A DNA stretch of 64,000 nucleotides from Limnoperna fortunei (Eukaryota; Mollusca; Bivalvia; Mytilida; Modiolidae), in NCBI GenBank assembly GCA_944474755.1, contig OX104117.1:37341222-37405221 (forward strand), given 5' to 3'. The position numbers and the translations under genes are program-made. This document shows, piece by piece, positions 34,200-47,179 of the stretch. The notes under the pieces were generated by a model. It ran no database searches. It was not told the origin of the DNA and worked only from the letters and a program-made list of their open reading frames with translations. The first letter of the stretch is position 1. The number at the start of each line of letters is the position of its first letter.

Positions 34200-35740
34200 A
34201 AAGTAACATACGAGTACTATTGCTTAACAATCAAATACTTGTTGCGGAAATTGCAGTTTTTTCAATACAAATTTGTGCGTTTACGCAACACTTTGCTTGC
34301 TTGCTTGATTGATCGATTGATTGATTGGTTGAACTGTTGCGTAACCTCCCTCAAGTATGAAATATTACAAGTATATTCAGGACGACTTATCAATGTGTGT
34401 TATATACATTATTAAAATTATAAACTGTTATGTTAAGAGACAAAAAATATTAGCAAACGCTATGTCTATACGGGAGGGGGGGGTTATCTTCCTTTCTATA
34501 CCCCAAGGTTAGTATATGTTTTCTATTTTCACCTTTGTCCGTACATTAATAATATAAACCTCTTGTAAATGAAGGTAATAACAAAATACCGAACACCGAT
34601 GTAACTGTCAAAACAGAAAACCACAAATCAAAATCATGACAATTCAAGACTAGTAAGTTATTAGTACTCCACATGTTACAGCAACAAATCTTACAACGTA
34701 ATAAATACTGGTACAAAATTTTTAAAACAAGACACTCCACAAAGAGTTATGAGAGACAATAGAACTTAAGTATATAAAATTTTCTGAAGTGTAAAACGCA
34801 AAATGTTCAGTTGTATGAATTCATATTTATCATTATGAGAACAATATATAATTAACGTTTAACACCCAAAACACATTATTTCAACTGTCTATATGTACAA
34901 TGTTTATTGTTATCACGATATTATATGTCATAGTAGTCTTACTTTAATTTTCAAAAGCTTCCATAATAATTTTAATGGTATATTATACTCCATTCTTATC
35001 AGGTATTTTGATTGGTTGAACCATTGTTCTGAAAATATGAACCGGTGTCAAACAAAATAAGAACCGGTATCAGCTTCGTTTTGATCTAGATATTCAAAGT
35101 CTTAATGACAAAGATGCTAATGATCAAGTAAGTTAGACCGTTTGATTTTCAAAATGAGTTTTTCAATTTAGAAAAATGTGTAAATATAGTAGAAATAAAC
35201 ATTATTCTTATGCTACTCAGAAACTCTTAATGTATTTCCAATATGTGTGTATTTATTTTTAATACCTGCTAATGTTTCAATCACCATATAATGCATATAT
35301 CAGTTCAATTTTTGAAGCATTAAAATAAAGTGTTAATTTCTAATTATTTACGTCTACAATTACAAACCAATCAAACACAATTCAATAAATCACTCAAAGA
35401 CAGGACAATAAATCACCATCAAGTATGGAAACAAGAGCAGTACAGTGCTAAAACTAACGCAATATTTCGGTTTTCGCGATATCTTTAGCTTGGTAGAATT
35501 TTTAAATAATATTGCAGTGCAATATATAGGATTTTGAATTAGGGAATATTTTTTAAGTAAATAATACATGGAAGAAAAAGAAACAACATTTCTACTTGTT
35601 AACAGGTACCTTCATACCTAGTTTAAAGTCCAGCACGCTATTGGTCAATCTGAACATGAAAAATAAACTAAGAGAGATAACTCAACAATTAAATAGGTAG
35701 AGTTATCATTCTTGTGCACGGCACCTCTATGATATTTTTT
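34200..35740. other. Intergenic; no gene recognised
   Basis: AT-rich, with a short GATTGATTGATTGG remnant near 34313-34330 that may be a family 2 tail on the minus strand. No coding signal. Confidence 0.5.
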
Positions 35741-35743
35741 TAA

Positions 35744-35832
35744 TTGGTGTTTAACGATACTTTCAGCAATTGTTCAGCTATATAGTGGCGTCCGTTTTTA
35801 TTGGGGAAGGAAGCTGGAGTACCCGGATAAAA
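35744..35832 (-). mobile_element. SINE family 1, 3' fragment
   Basis: The plus strand shows GGTGTTTAACGATACTTTCA, GCAATTGTTCAGCTATATAG and GGCGTCCGTTTTTATTGGGG, the complement of the family 3' half. Confidence 0.75.
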
Positions 35833-36211
35833 TCCTCGTCACATTTAGATTAATTCAATCAAACTATAATCTCTCTCGGCGAACGTAATTACTTTAAAAG
35901 AGAAAAACCATAGCTAAAAAGCTTAAAAAATCTCAAGAAGTTTAATATGATGTAAATTTGAAACTCGATTACTATATAGGAATTCATGAAGCAGATCAAA
36001 ATATAAATGGAGGCCTTCATAAGACATTTTAGCGGTTGTAGAGCACTTCATAGAGGTGGTTTTACCAGGCATAAGCAGTGTTTTAAAAAACAATTATAAT
36101 CAATTTTAGGGAACAAAATCACTCTGCTTAACAAAATAAAAAAAAAAAAAATGAAAATTAAAGGTACTAACTTTCAGTTGTATTCGAATGATCCAGTTTT
36201 ATCCGGAACTC

Positions 36212-36306
36212 TAGGCCGAATTTTACTGCCGTTATAATCCGAAGTTAGTTTTGTGATTTGTCGGATTAACCTCGCCAAAAAAGCGAGGGTACGATTATTC
36301 GTTCTA
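36212..36306. mobile_element. 95-bp deletion derivative of the 28148-28793 transposon
   Basis: It starts TAGGCCGAATTTTACTGCCG and ends GGGTACGATTATTCGTTCTA, as the 646-bp element does, and lacks the middle. A perfect 9-bp target duplication CCGGAACTC flanks it (36203-36211 and 36307-36315). Confidence 0.88.
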
Positions 36307-36554
36307 CCGGAACTCATATAATCCTAAAAGTTTGGACAATACCAAGATTTTGTACTAACCCCATAATTATGCTAATTTGTATTTTAAAAAATGCATTGTT
36401 TTTTTTCAGTATATATAATATTTTCTGACTAGACATTGATAATAAATTTCTTTAAATATAATGAAGTATATGCCAATCGCTTATTACGAAACGAAAAACC
36501 GGTAACACACTGTATACAGAAATAATACATAACTTCTGTTAGGTAAAACTCTAT

Positions 36555-37014
36555 CTTCAAGTGCTCGACCCACAGAGCAGCCCAGCAGCCCAGTCCAGCG
36601 CGTTCCCGGGTGGCGGATAGGGGAGACCCTCTCTATGAAAAAGGGGGGGTTGTCATGTCATAATACGTTAAGTCTGGCCGCGGACTGCAGTAGGTAATGT
36701 GTTTGTAAGGTTCCACGCTCCTTGCACAATAAGACCTCTCTTGCAGATTTCGGAAAAGAGTAGGCTCATTATAACCGCTACAAAAGGCTAATTCTCCGAC
36801 CTTACCCAATACTCCGTACTTTTCCAGTGGCAGTCAAAATTTTGTTTCTGATCACACCTCTTTTTGCATTGATTTATCGTTTGTCAACATTTCCTCGTCC
36901 TGAATATAGCTGAAATGCTGCTTGCTGGGCTTAAAGCAAACACCCAATTAATCAATCAATCAATCTTTTGCTGGGCGTAAAGCAAACATCCAATAAATCA
37001 ATCAATCAATCTTT
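36555..37014 (+). mobile_element. (AATC)n-tailed dispersed repeat (family 2), tail duplicated
   Basis: It begins CAAGTGCTCGACCCACAGAG. It continues GGATAGGGGAGACCCTCTC, GGAAAAGAGTAGGCTCATTA, CCTTACCCAATACTCCGTAC and CCTGAATATAGCTGAAATGC. The end is present twice in tandem (GCTGGGCTTAAAGCAAACAC, then GCTGGGCGTAAAGCAAACAT), each with an ATCAATC tail. This is the best full-length copy of the family in the window. Confidence 0.85.
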
Positions 37015-37378
37015 TATAGACATTCCTCAAAATGGGGATTCACAATCCCAGCTCTTGTGCCGCACCCACCTAAGTCTTTCGTGCACATTTCACAGCTGCT
37101 GTTCACAAGTTAAATCTCAAAACACATTTTTGAAGAATTTATTTATCGACTAAGCCTAGCGCAAAAACATTTGCTTTCCTTTTATAGTTCCTTTAAAATA
37201 TATGATAATATTTAATTGCATATTTATTTGATGTGTTATTTGTGTTAATGTTTCATATACTTGTTTGCGTTAATGCAAATGAAGTCTATAGTAGTACTTT
37301 TGTATGGGTTTTTCATTCAATAATGTTAAATTCCTGTGTCTATTGTACATTGTATTTGTAAGATATCGTTTGCTCACC

Positions 37379-37850
37379 GTCCAGCGAGCATTATTTCAGC
37401 GTTTTACAGGACGAAAACAAATTAAAAAATTATAAATCAACGCGAAAAGGGATGGTCCAACGGGAACACAATTTAAACTTACACAGGAAAGTACAGTGTA
37501 TTGGTTAGGGCTACAATAAGACTATGAAATTACACATGATGGAATCATTTGTTTCGAGAAATAAATTTAAATAATTTAACAATGCACTTTGGAAGGATTC
37601 TCTTTATATATTGCTGAATGAAGGAAGATCGATGTGTGTGGAAGAAATTCGAGTATGTGACCTTACTGTTTTTAGAAATATACAAAAGGGTTCTTCATCG
37701 TGTACACAAAAAATCACGTTACGAACCGCCGCCAGGCCTAACCTATTATAACTGATCCCCCCCACCCCCCCAAAAAAACAAACAAAAACCCAAAGAGCTG
37801 CTCCACCTGGATACGAGCTGTGGAGCTCTGTGGGTCGAGCACTAGAAACT
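37379..37850 (-). mobile_element. (AATC)n-tailed repeat (family 2), minus-strand copy
   Basis: The plus strand begins CGTCCAGCGAGCATTATTTC and GGGATGGTCCAACGGGAAC (3' part). It ends with GAGCTCTGTGGGTCGAGCAC, the complement of the head seen at 36560. The middle (37520-37740) is diverged or replaced. Confidence 0.6.
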
Positions 37851-37859
37851 CTATCAGTA

Positions 37860-38980
37860 TGGTCTCAGAACATGAATAGAAGTAATCGCAGTATAAAAAA
37901 AACAACTGCTAATGGCTAGCATACTCAAACAAGTCAGTGTTTGGGACTACGGACTAAATTGTTTTGTAGTATTTCAGTAAATTTGAAGCAAGGTCCAGTA
38001 ATTCAATACTCCTGACAAGACGGCGTTAAAATAGACCGTTGTGTATTTCTGTGTTTTAATTATCTAATATAATATATCTTTAAAGTTTAATTAAATATAG
38101 AAAAATTGATCAATTCGCGACAACCCAATTTGTTATCGATTTTTCGTCAGTGCAAAAATATTAAGAGATACAATGTTAAGTACGACGTTGTGTAATTTGT
38201 CTTTACAGCCTCTTAAACGCGGCTTTGATAGAGGATGTTCTTATGAAGCTAGAACTCCAGAGTAAAAATAAAATTTCTTATATCTAACGCCGGTTGCTTA
38301 CCGGTATATCGTATAAAACGCCTTTCAACGAACATATCTTTAATAGATCAATTATTTTTCGATGTCTCTGGGAATGCGTGCATCTGTCTAACAAATAGAG
38401 CGATAAAACATAACGCGGCAATCTCTTGTTGTTGTACAGCACACTTTTTCAAATCAGATTCGTCCATAATATCGCCCAAAAATTGGAAGATGTCTTATCT
38501 TCTATAAATACGTAGTTTGAAATAAGTGCGCGTTCGATGGATTGATTACAATTGGGTGTCTTCTAACACATAATGACTTTTTTTAATGAATTTAGTATGT
38601 CGTAGTACATATATTTCCGTATCAATTTGTAAAACATTGAGCTTTTTCTTTCAATCTTCTTTTTTGCTTGTTGTATACTACGTATGGTTTATCCAACTTC
38701 CTTTTGTGTGTCCGACCAAATCTCGCGTGATTTCGTTACTGATGAGGATTTTAAAGCGATTTTTTCAGCCTATTTTAATTGTTAACACTATTGACAGATT
38801 ACGAGAAGTCAGTCGAAATATCGTGAATTATGAAGATTTTTTGCTAGTAATTTAATGAAAACAATTATGTGAAATATATATAATAATTTGTATTGTTTCT
38901 TTGCTTCGTTTATTCTGCAATCGTCAAGTAAATGCGAGTTGGATTAGTCTCCCTTAGAACGGTTTTAAACAATGCATTAA
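37860..38980. other. Intergenic; no gene recognised
   Basis: Only an 89-codon open frame at 38586-38855 (+), hydrophobic and without recognisable motifs. Probably chance. Confidence 0.5.
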
Positions 38981-39003
38981 CTCTCGTTGTACGAATACAT
39001 TAG

Positions 39004-39272
39004 GGGCCTCGGTGGCCGAGTGGTCAAGGTAGTTCGTTTACTATTGATCACGTGGTCTGTCAACACTGAGATTGCGGGTTCGATTCTCACTGCAGGCAGG
39101 GTGTACTCAACTCCAATCTTAATTGACAAGGATTGCCAGTTTTCCTACCGCAGGTCGGGGCTTCTCTCCGGGTACTCCGGCTTCCTCCCCCAATAAAAAC
39201 TGGACGCCATGAAATAGCTGAAAAATTGCTGAAAGTGGCGTTAAAACACCATTCAAACAAACAAAAACAAAA
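39004..39272 (+). mobile_element. Full-length tRNA-derived SINE (family 1) with perfect 13-bp target duplication
   Basis: Starts GGGCCTCGGTGGCCGAGTGG. The B box is in GCGGGTTCGATTCTCACTGC. Then CTTAATTGACAAGGATTGCC, CGGCTTCCTCCCCCAATAAA, AGCTGAAAAATTGCTGAAAG and TGGCGTTAAAACACC lead to a (CAAA)n tail. ACGAATACATTAG flanks at 38991-39003 and 39273-39285. This is the best reference copy for the family in the window. Confidence 0.95.
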
Positions 39273-39309
39273 ACGAATACATTAGTATTAACATTATATA
39301 TTTGTAACA

Positions 39310-39453
39310 ACATATATTTTAAGGTGCTCTGATCTGTCCTGTGTTCAATTATATATATTGTATAATTATCATAATCACTGTATCTGATTTTTTGCCCCTT
39401 GAGGGCCCTTGATTGGAAATTAAGCCATTCTATTCTATTCTATTCTATTCTAA
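39310..39453 (+). mobile_element. Probable LINE 3' tail with (ATTCT)n
   Basis: CCCTTGAGGGCCCTTGATTGGAAATTAAGCC followed by five ATTCT units is the style of a CR1/L2-type LINE 3' terminus with a microsatellite end (the first part is CCCTTGAGGGCCCTTGATTG). No coding part is attached. Confidence 0.5.
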
Positions 39454-40887
39454 TACAGTTCACAGTGTATTGCTTGAAATATTTTTTCAATGATCTTTAA
39501 TTTGTTTTGGGGGGACTTGTGTGCTTATATGAATGAACAGACTTTGAAAAAACTTGTAAAACTAAACATTTGTGTTGGATTAGGAGCTATTTGGTGAAAA
39601 AGAATGTTTACATACGGTAACCAACGGCTAATTGTTGCAGTTTTAGTTTAGTTGATATCTCTATTTTTTTCCTCAAAAATCATTAGGGATAGGAGACATA
39701 TTTTACCAACTTTCGAGGTCTTCTCATATACAATACATATACATAAGAGCACGCACTATAGATAAACACACATGTATGAACGTATTTGTTTTATCCCGTA
39801 TTGTTGTTGTGGACCCAACTTCGGTGGTATCTTACTAAAGTACTAGTATTTATGATTAATTATACTAGAAAACCATAAGTGCTTTTTATAAATACCTATT
39901 TGAAAAATTGCCGTATTAATTTCTCCGGATATGCGTTTGTATCCGCAGGTCAGCTGGCCACACCAGTTTGTATTGGTAATTTTAGTTTCCCTAAACTTTG
40001 CATGGCTCAAGAGTTATTCTGATCTCAGTTCATTTTATACATTCCATAAAAAGTGGATATTTCGACAGGAGCACCACAGTTGCTTTCTGAACTCGTTATT
40101 ATATTTACTTTAAAGAGATCCGCATTTAGGTATTACGCTGAGCAAGGAAGTTGAATAAGAATGATATTAATCTTACATGGTCTGTATGAATAATAACACG
40201 AAGCTGTATCATGGGGATTTGGAAATTGTCGTCTCGGTTCTGATTTAAATTTGGATGCAGATTGTAATTCGCGGATAGGCTTATCTATGTGTATTCCATT
40301 CGCGAACTGTTGATGGAACAAAGGATTCGACAGTAATAGTTAAACGACGAAAAGCACTATTATATCTGTACTGTGTTAAAATGGATAAGTAGTAGTAATT
40401 GTTGTACGTTTCTAACTCCATCACCTTAGACCCTGTTCCAGAACGATCATATTCTAGTGACCAATAAGACGTCCAACTCTCTTCGTGAGGGTTAAAATTG
40501 TATCAACACAAGCTGGGGAGAAATATCACGAAAACGAAGTATTCTGTAGAGTGAACCTATTATTTGTAATCAGAGGACATCAGCGTGGAATTTTATTTTC
40601 CTGATACAAATGATGACTTAAAGCAATATACGTGTATAATGAAATGCACGACACAGAAATTTCTTGGTTTCCTATACTACGTTACTTGTACCAAATATAA
40701 CACACGTACTTGGATAATAGTCAGAAAATGTTTAATTAAAGTATGAGATTAGGATGTATGTCTGTTTTTTATTCATCTTAGTCATAGGTATTGTTAGTAA
40801 ACATAACTACAATGTATTTACCCCAAATGGGAAATAATTATCTTTTCTCTTTTGTTTGTCAATTCCACCCTAAAGGGGGGGGGGGGG

Positions 40888-41022
40888 CAGTGCCCGAGTG
40901 GTTAAGGTAGTTCGTCTACTATTGATCATGTGGTCTGTCAACACTGAGGTTGCAGGTTCGAGTCTCTCTGCGGACAGTGTGCACTCGAAGTGCATTCGAC
41001 TTCAATCATAATTGACTTGGAC
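40888..41022 (+). mobile_element. SINE family 1, head and part of the body
   Basis: CAGTGCCCGAGTGGTTAAGG (A box) and GCAGGTTCGAGTCTCTCTGC (B box), then CTTCAATCATAATTGACTTG, where it stops. It is preceded by a 14-base poly-G run and followed by poly-C, so slippage may mark both ends. Confidence 0.85.
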
Positions 41023-41029
41023 CCCCCCT

Positions 41030-42970
41030 TAAGTAATTTCTGTGCTATTTATGTTATCATTAAACTCTAGTAGCTGAAAGTTGACAAGTTGAATTTATTG
41101 CTTTATTTTATAAGATGATCCGATTTTTTACTTTGCAAAATTTACGTATATTTGTGCAATTTTTTAGCGACATTATGGCTTCAGGTATTACATGTAGGTA
41201 TCAAAAGGGGGCGCAAACCAGGAGAACACGGCTAAAACTCGTGATTTTGCAGAACTGAAACTACAGGGATAAATGGATTTCAACTTTAGTGAATTGAAGT
41301 ATGTGAGATCGTTTTTAAGTATTCATTACTTTTTGATGATCGGAGTTTAAAGATGGCCGCATTGCAGAATTATTTATTAAAATTATGACTTTCAGGAGGA
41401 ATCCTTCTTTTTGGATCGGCGGAAACGTTCAAAAATACTCTAAAACTACACCATATTTTGTAACTATGCACGATAGAAGCATGAGAGGTTCTTATATAAT
41501 TTTATAAACAGATTACAGTTGAGGATTGTTAGAAACTACAAACAAGCTGAAATCTATTTGGGGCAAAAGTATATCCTGTTCTCTAACTAAGATGAAATGC
41601 GTAAATGTAACTTATACTGTTAAACAGTCGTAGCAAGTTTATGTTACTTTTCCGGTTGTTATTTGTTACCAGGTATTTTGTCTCGGCATCTGTCATTTCC
41701 ATTTGGAATGCTTTAGTCGTTGTTTTGTGTGTGTGTGTGTGTGTGTGTCATGGTGTGTATTATTTTCTTGGTGTTTGTGACAGCGTTTTTCTGTTGTCGT
41801 GGTGTTTGCTAAAGCGTTTATAGAAATAAAGGACCACAGGAAATAACACAAAAAAACATCTAAATTGCATGCATTTTATTTTTTTTTTCAAATTCTAATT
41901 GAATGTCTTATTACATGCAATTTCCAAGAAAGAAAAGTGAACTAAATAGAACATCTCCGATAGCTTTAATATTTCATGCAAATTCATTTGAATGATTTGT
42001 CTGCTTTGTTTTAATACAATAACTTCAGTAAAAACCAGTATTCGTCTGGATGACAACTTTATTACCACTATAGAGGTCCTCCTATTGTTGTTTTGTGAAT
42101 GGCAATTGTTCGTTGTGTGATTTTTCTTGTAATAAAATGGCGATTAACCTTTCTTTTCACAGACATGTACAATAACAAATTAATGTCTTCTTTTTGTGGA
42201 AACAGGTAATCTCACGAGATTTAAATGTGATTTTGGGTCTTTCTACCATGTTTCTGAATGGTTGGATAACTGAGGTCAAATCTGTGTTTGTCTAGCGTAA
42301 AGCGCTTACAAGACCTCGATGCACCGTCAACATCTGCCCTAATTGTTTCCGATGATAATAATTTGCATATGCATTAAGTCACTAGACCTTGAGGTTACTA
42401 GTTGTACATATTTACCGACAAGTCTAAGAACCATTTCAAGTATCCATCTGGTATAATAAAGGACACTTCTCATAATATCATGAGAAACAACATAAATTCA
42501 ATTATTCTTGAACGACATCTTCAACGAAGTAATTTGTAAAACCAAAGTAACTGAATACTATACGAACTGCATTGTTATATAGAATTCTGCTCGGACAAAA
42601 ATTGAATTGAACATGTATACTATTTGAATATATTTTATCAAATATTAATATGTTTCAAAGACAAGTACTATTTATAAAAATCTAAAATAGTTGAAAGTAA
42701 ACCTTTACTTGAGAAAACAATATTTTTTTTCAGATAACTTGAAATTTACAATAAACGAATCGAAATGCTTTTAATTGGCCTGCCGGAAAACAACCCAAAG
42801 TGCTACCAGCCCTTTACCAACCGACTAATCAACAGATAAAAACACAAGCAACGGGGACATGCGGCTTAGAAAAATGTCGCAATAATTCTTATCTTACTTT
42901 CGTTTACGTTTAAAGTCATTTTTGATTGGTCAAAAGGGCTTAACATTCCATTTTTTAAGACATTTGTGTT
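41030..42970. other. Intergenic; no gene recognised; (GT)n at 41726-41748
   Basis: AT-rich, with a short (GT)11 microsatellite. No coding block with splice support. Confidence 0.55.
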
Positions 42971-42979
42971 ATCTACTGT

Positions 42980-44650
42980 TCATAGTTCCTGAACTTTTTC
43001 GAGGTCCCTCTCCTCAAACTTATACATATTTCGGTTTTCCCGTGTTTGACAGGTTAATTTACAGCGCATAAAACGTCGGATTCTGTCATCCAAATCCAAA
43101 TGTCGTCCAATTTTTCCGGCCATCGGAATGATTTTCCTCTTTTCCTGAAGGAAATGTGGTACTGTGGTCTTCTTCGTCGTATTAGGGAACTTTTCTAAGA
43201 TACTAATTGTTATCATACACGGCTGCAACATATGTATTATCCCTATAAAATCTCTCAATTATCCTAGGGTCTGCCGTTGTCGTTGAAGTTTCAGCTGGAT
43301 CATCTACAGAAAGATGTTCAAATGTGGTTTGCGCACTAAATCCAGGAGACATTGCTTCATTACAAGCTGGATCTAGTTTTCCGTCTTTGAAACACTCGTT
43401 ACAGAAACATGAAATGCCTCTGACGGCAATACAACATGTTTCTAAAGGAATCACAGCATATACCATTCACAGGTTTTCCTAAGATACCATCAAGTTCCTT
43501 CTGTGCCTTAAAACATTCAAGTTCCTCCTGTGCCTTAAAACATTCTGGGCAAACATGTATATCAAATGGCTGCTTTACCCACTCCATGAAATCATGAGCA
43601 GATTGTGTAATAGTGGAGAACCTTTTCACAGCCATATCTGCTAGGCGTTTTGCTGTGCCCCCAACCCCATCACAGAAGACTTTGCCATGTCCTGCTTCGT
43701 AATACAGCCACGATGCTTTTATTCTGTGGAAAATGTGGTTGCTATGACTGAGAACACGTGTTTGTTCCTGCTTTGAGATGTCGGAGAGTCAGTCATATAA
43801 AGTATCATATTTACTTTTGGAAAAATAAACTTCGGGAAAAATGTACTTCAGGTACAATCTTTAGCTTAAAGGCGAAACCATTTGATGGTGGATGTGATAA
43901 TTCATCTAACATGATGACAACGTTTCTCTGTCTCGTGTATAAATAACCACAGGATGAAGAGTTACCACACCTTTGTCAAAATAAGCTGACATCTGCAAAG
44001 CTACATATATAGTTTTCAGCAAAGTCCATTTGGTCTTTTGATAGAACTTCCTTCAGTTTCAATGACTGTCGTTCTTTTACTCTATGTATGTTGACCCGTA
44101 ACAATTTATGCTCATTTTTAATAATCTGTTTACAATCCTACATTTAAGACCATCATCTGTTTGAAAAACTTTCCCTTCTTTTCAATGTCAAACTGTTTAC
44201 ACTCGCAATTCTTTCCAGTTACACATTCTGTACTTTGAAGAATTTAATTACCTGTTTGCATTCTTTCGAAATCATCTGGGTTTTCTGATGAGGATATTCC
44301 AAGAGTTTTTTATGATTTAAGTTTGAGAACCATGTTTTGGTGTTTTTGACAAAAGCTTGTTTTACTGTTACTAATTTCTTCCAGATGTAGATGTTTTGGT
44401 CTCGTTCTGCAAAACACTGTAAGGGTCATATCGACTTTTATATTTTCTGCAAGAAACTTCCTGTGCAAACTGAAAAGATAAACATTTAGACTCTTTTTTG
44501 TCGATATTCTTTTCCACATTTCTGTACGCCCTGCTTCTCAGGTAAGCCAACACTGTTGTCATCTCTTTCAAAAAATGCCCCAATAGTTGTTTTAACTTGT
44601 CTCGTTTTTCTTTTTCACGACACTTACTTCTTTTTGCTTTTCCGAAGCCT
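42980..44650 (-). pseudogene. Decayed transposase-like gene (GHGK...DGVGGT...KR family)
   Basis: Read from about 44650 down, the minus strand shows pieces of one protein in changing frames. They are SLKLKEVLSKDQMDFAENYI (near 44050), LHPVVIYTRQRN (near 43940) and SWLYYEAGHGKVFCDGVGGT then AKRLADMAVKRFS (near 43700-43620). Then come VYAVIPLETCCIAVRGISCF and CNECFKDG (near 43460-43380), NTYVAAVYDNN (near 43210), and a C-terminal stretch ending RDLEKVQEL at 42983. The order DFAENY, HPVV, GHGKxxCDGVGGTxKR, then CxC is that of a transposon-derived protein family widespread in invertebrates. Several stops and at least three frameshifts show it is dead. The family name is not certain to me. Confidence 0.7.
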
Positions 44651-44659
44651 TAGGTTTCT

Positions 44660-46170
44660 TAATTGTCTTCTGTGTACACTAATATATCTGTTCATCTATC
44701 TCTCCATTGTATAGTTTTGAATGAGGTTTCGAATTTACTGATCTCGGAGCAGATTGTCTTTAAGTTTCTTAACATACGCTGTCGCTTCTTCTTGTATATA
44801 ATTATTACAGAAGTTGTCCGTTTTGATCTTATTTTAGTTATCTTGGAGTGATGTTCAGATTCTTTGTTGTTTCTTTAGATCGACTTTTGAATAAATGTAG
44901 TCAGAACCATGCCATACACACAGTATGCCTCTAATAATATGATTGACGAACATACAGACAGACAGATGAGCAGGTGGACGTACAAACAAATACACACATT
45001 GATGGATCTAGACATGCTTTTATTATTGTTTTTTCTATAAATTATTAAATCATTTATATGTATATTAAGTTACGAAATAGTTAATTACGTTACAGCATAT
45101 ATTCTTACCAAGGCCATTTGTATGACCGATAACGTGACGGAATTACATAATAGAAATTAATTGTTTACTTTGCATAATGATTGATGAAAACTAGATATTA
45201 TTGACATGGTATCCATCTCTGTGCGCTCCGCCGACCTTGAGGTCAAAGGTCACTAAACATGGTATACGACTCATCGCCCTGATATTATCTACCCACATAC
45301 TAAATATCAAAATTCAACCTTAAAAGATAAAATAGTTATAGCCCGGATTTGATTAGTTTCGGACAGACTGATCACTAAAGGGCGTGTAGTTTTCAGATCC
45401 GTTCATACATTAATAAATCACTGTTCGGGACTTACTTTTTGTTGCTAATATGGCGGCCATATGTCATATACGCCTCAGACAATAAAATTAGCCAGTACAC
45501 TTGAATTTCGGCGATGAAAATATCTTGAGCGGAGTATCGCTTAAACGGAAGTTTATATTTGGTAGAAATACGTGTATATGATTATTGAGGAATCATTTGT
45601 TTAGAGAAATACACACAAGATATTTTAACAATAAACTTCGCTTTGAGTTCATTGTTTACATTGCTGAATGAGTCGCCGAAATTAAGAGTATGAACGAAAT
45701 GCGAATGGGTGGGCATAGATAAACCATGCTTGAAAATTTGCGTTTCTATTAATTTCAGTAAAATAAAGCAAGAACACAATAGCAGTAAAACTATTTTCTA
45801 TTTTCTCGGTCACAAAAAATTGTAACGAGATGAGGAAGATGTACGAATTTGCCACAAACTCCATGTTTCAGCATTCACTCCAAAGCTCCATCGAACATAA
45901 CAACTTTTGTTTTCCTGTTAATATTGACCATCGCAGATACCTGCTATACGGTAACATGCGTATGTGTAAAAAGTCACGTGCTCCAAAATGAACAAACCCG
46001 GGGCCATTTCTGATGATACATGTAGCTGAGCTATCCGAAGAAACTATTATAGAAAAGCACTAAAATTACTGTAAAAGTAGACAAAATAACTTTGACATCG
46101 ATAAAATAAAAGTTTTTTTCTTTTTCAAAAACAAATCAGACATTTTTTTTAAGTCTATGAAACGTTATTA
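44660..46170. other. Intergenic; no gene recognised
   Basis: AT-rich. 45582-45710 weakly resembles 37535-37640 (both GGAATCATTTGTTT, then TTTAACAAT and TTGCTGAATGA), suggesting an old shared repeat. Confidence 0.5.
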
Positions 46171-46185
46171 AAATTTACATTTTTG

Positions 46186-46270
46186 TGACGTCACCAAAAC
46201 ATTTGAGAAGATGTGACGTGACCAATGGAATCAGAGGCACTGTCAGGGTGATCTCAAGTAACGTCATGAA
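46186..46270. promoter_or_regulatory. Cluster of CRE-like sites with a CCAAT box
   Basis: TGACGTCA at 46186-46193 (full palindromic CRE), TGACGTGA at 46214-46221, CCAAT at 46222-46226 and ACGTCATGA near 46261, with ATGACGTTAC near 46390. No adjacent transcript could be identified. Confidence 0.3.
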
Positions 46271-47179
46271 CCATAAAATGTGCGATGATTGCATTTAGTC
46301 TGCGCCTATATTCATATTATATTTATCGGCTAGTGATATCGATTTGAAGAAAGAACGTCTTGTTGGGTTTACGTTACATTTGCAAAGCTATGACGTTACA
46401 CAGAAACCGCGGTACAATGAATAACGTTAGTATGCGGAATTCCAAAAATATTGTTTGTCGGTGTTTTCAGTAATAATCTTCTCGGCAATTCATAAAATAT
46501 ACATGTTTTTTTATGCCAGTCATTCCCTCTAAACCGAAAAAGTTTTAGTTCATTGTGTATATTTTACGCGTCACACGCTTGGTATTTTATGTGAAGAAAG
46601 TCTCGATAAGAAAAGATAGTTAATATTTAAAAACAATTTTGACACATATTTTTGGTAAGTCATCGGTGTATGAATGCTGCCGACTCTTTCTCAAACTTAT
46701 CATAAATGGCATTTATTTGTTTGTGAGTCAGTCGACATCGTTCATACATCGATGAATATTTTCGGACGAACGAACTCGGCTCACTAACAAACTTATCAAA
46801 AACGACCAAATCCTTCATCGATGAATTACTGAAAATATGAGTTTAATCTTATAAAAAATATATTACCAATGCGTTCGGTGAAATCAATTTCAGTGGCAAG
46901 AATCGTGACGTTAGAAATTTGTGATAATCGGTCACTGACTGTATATCACAAACAAATGTAAAGTCAAACCATTTAAGTTGCTTTAATTTGACGATTGCAT
47001 GATAAACACCGATATGCATCGTCTCACTTTACACAGGCAATAAATGTTTTTTTTTATCGAATGTCCAGCATGGGTATGAACATCGAAGTTTAGTTTTAAA
47101 CTGTCTTCTAATCCTGCCAAATTTACAATCGCGTATATACATTGTATTTAAAAAAAAGCACATTCCGATGCCGTTTATG

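Noticed and set aside
36926..37018. CRISPR-like short repeats
   Set aside because: Direct repeats here and elsewhere are SINE tails, microsatellites or minisatellites in a eukaryotic genome; no spacer structure or cas genes.
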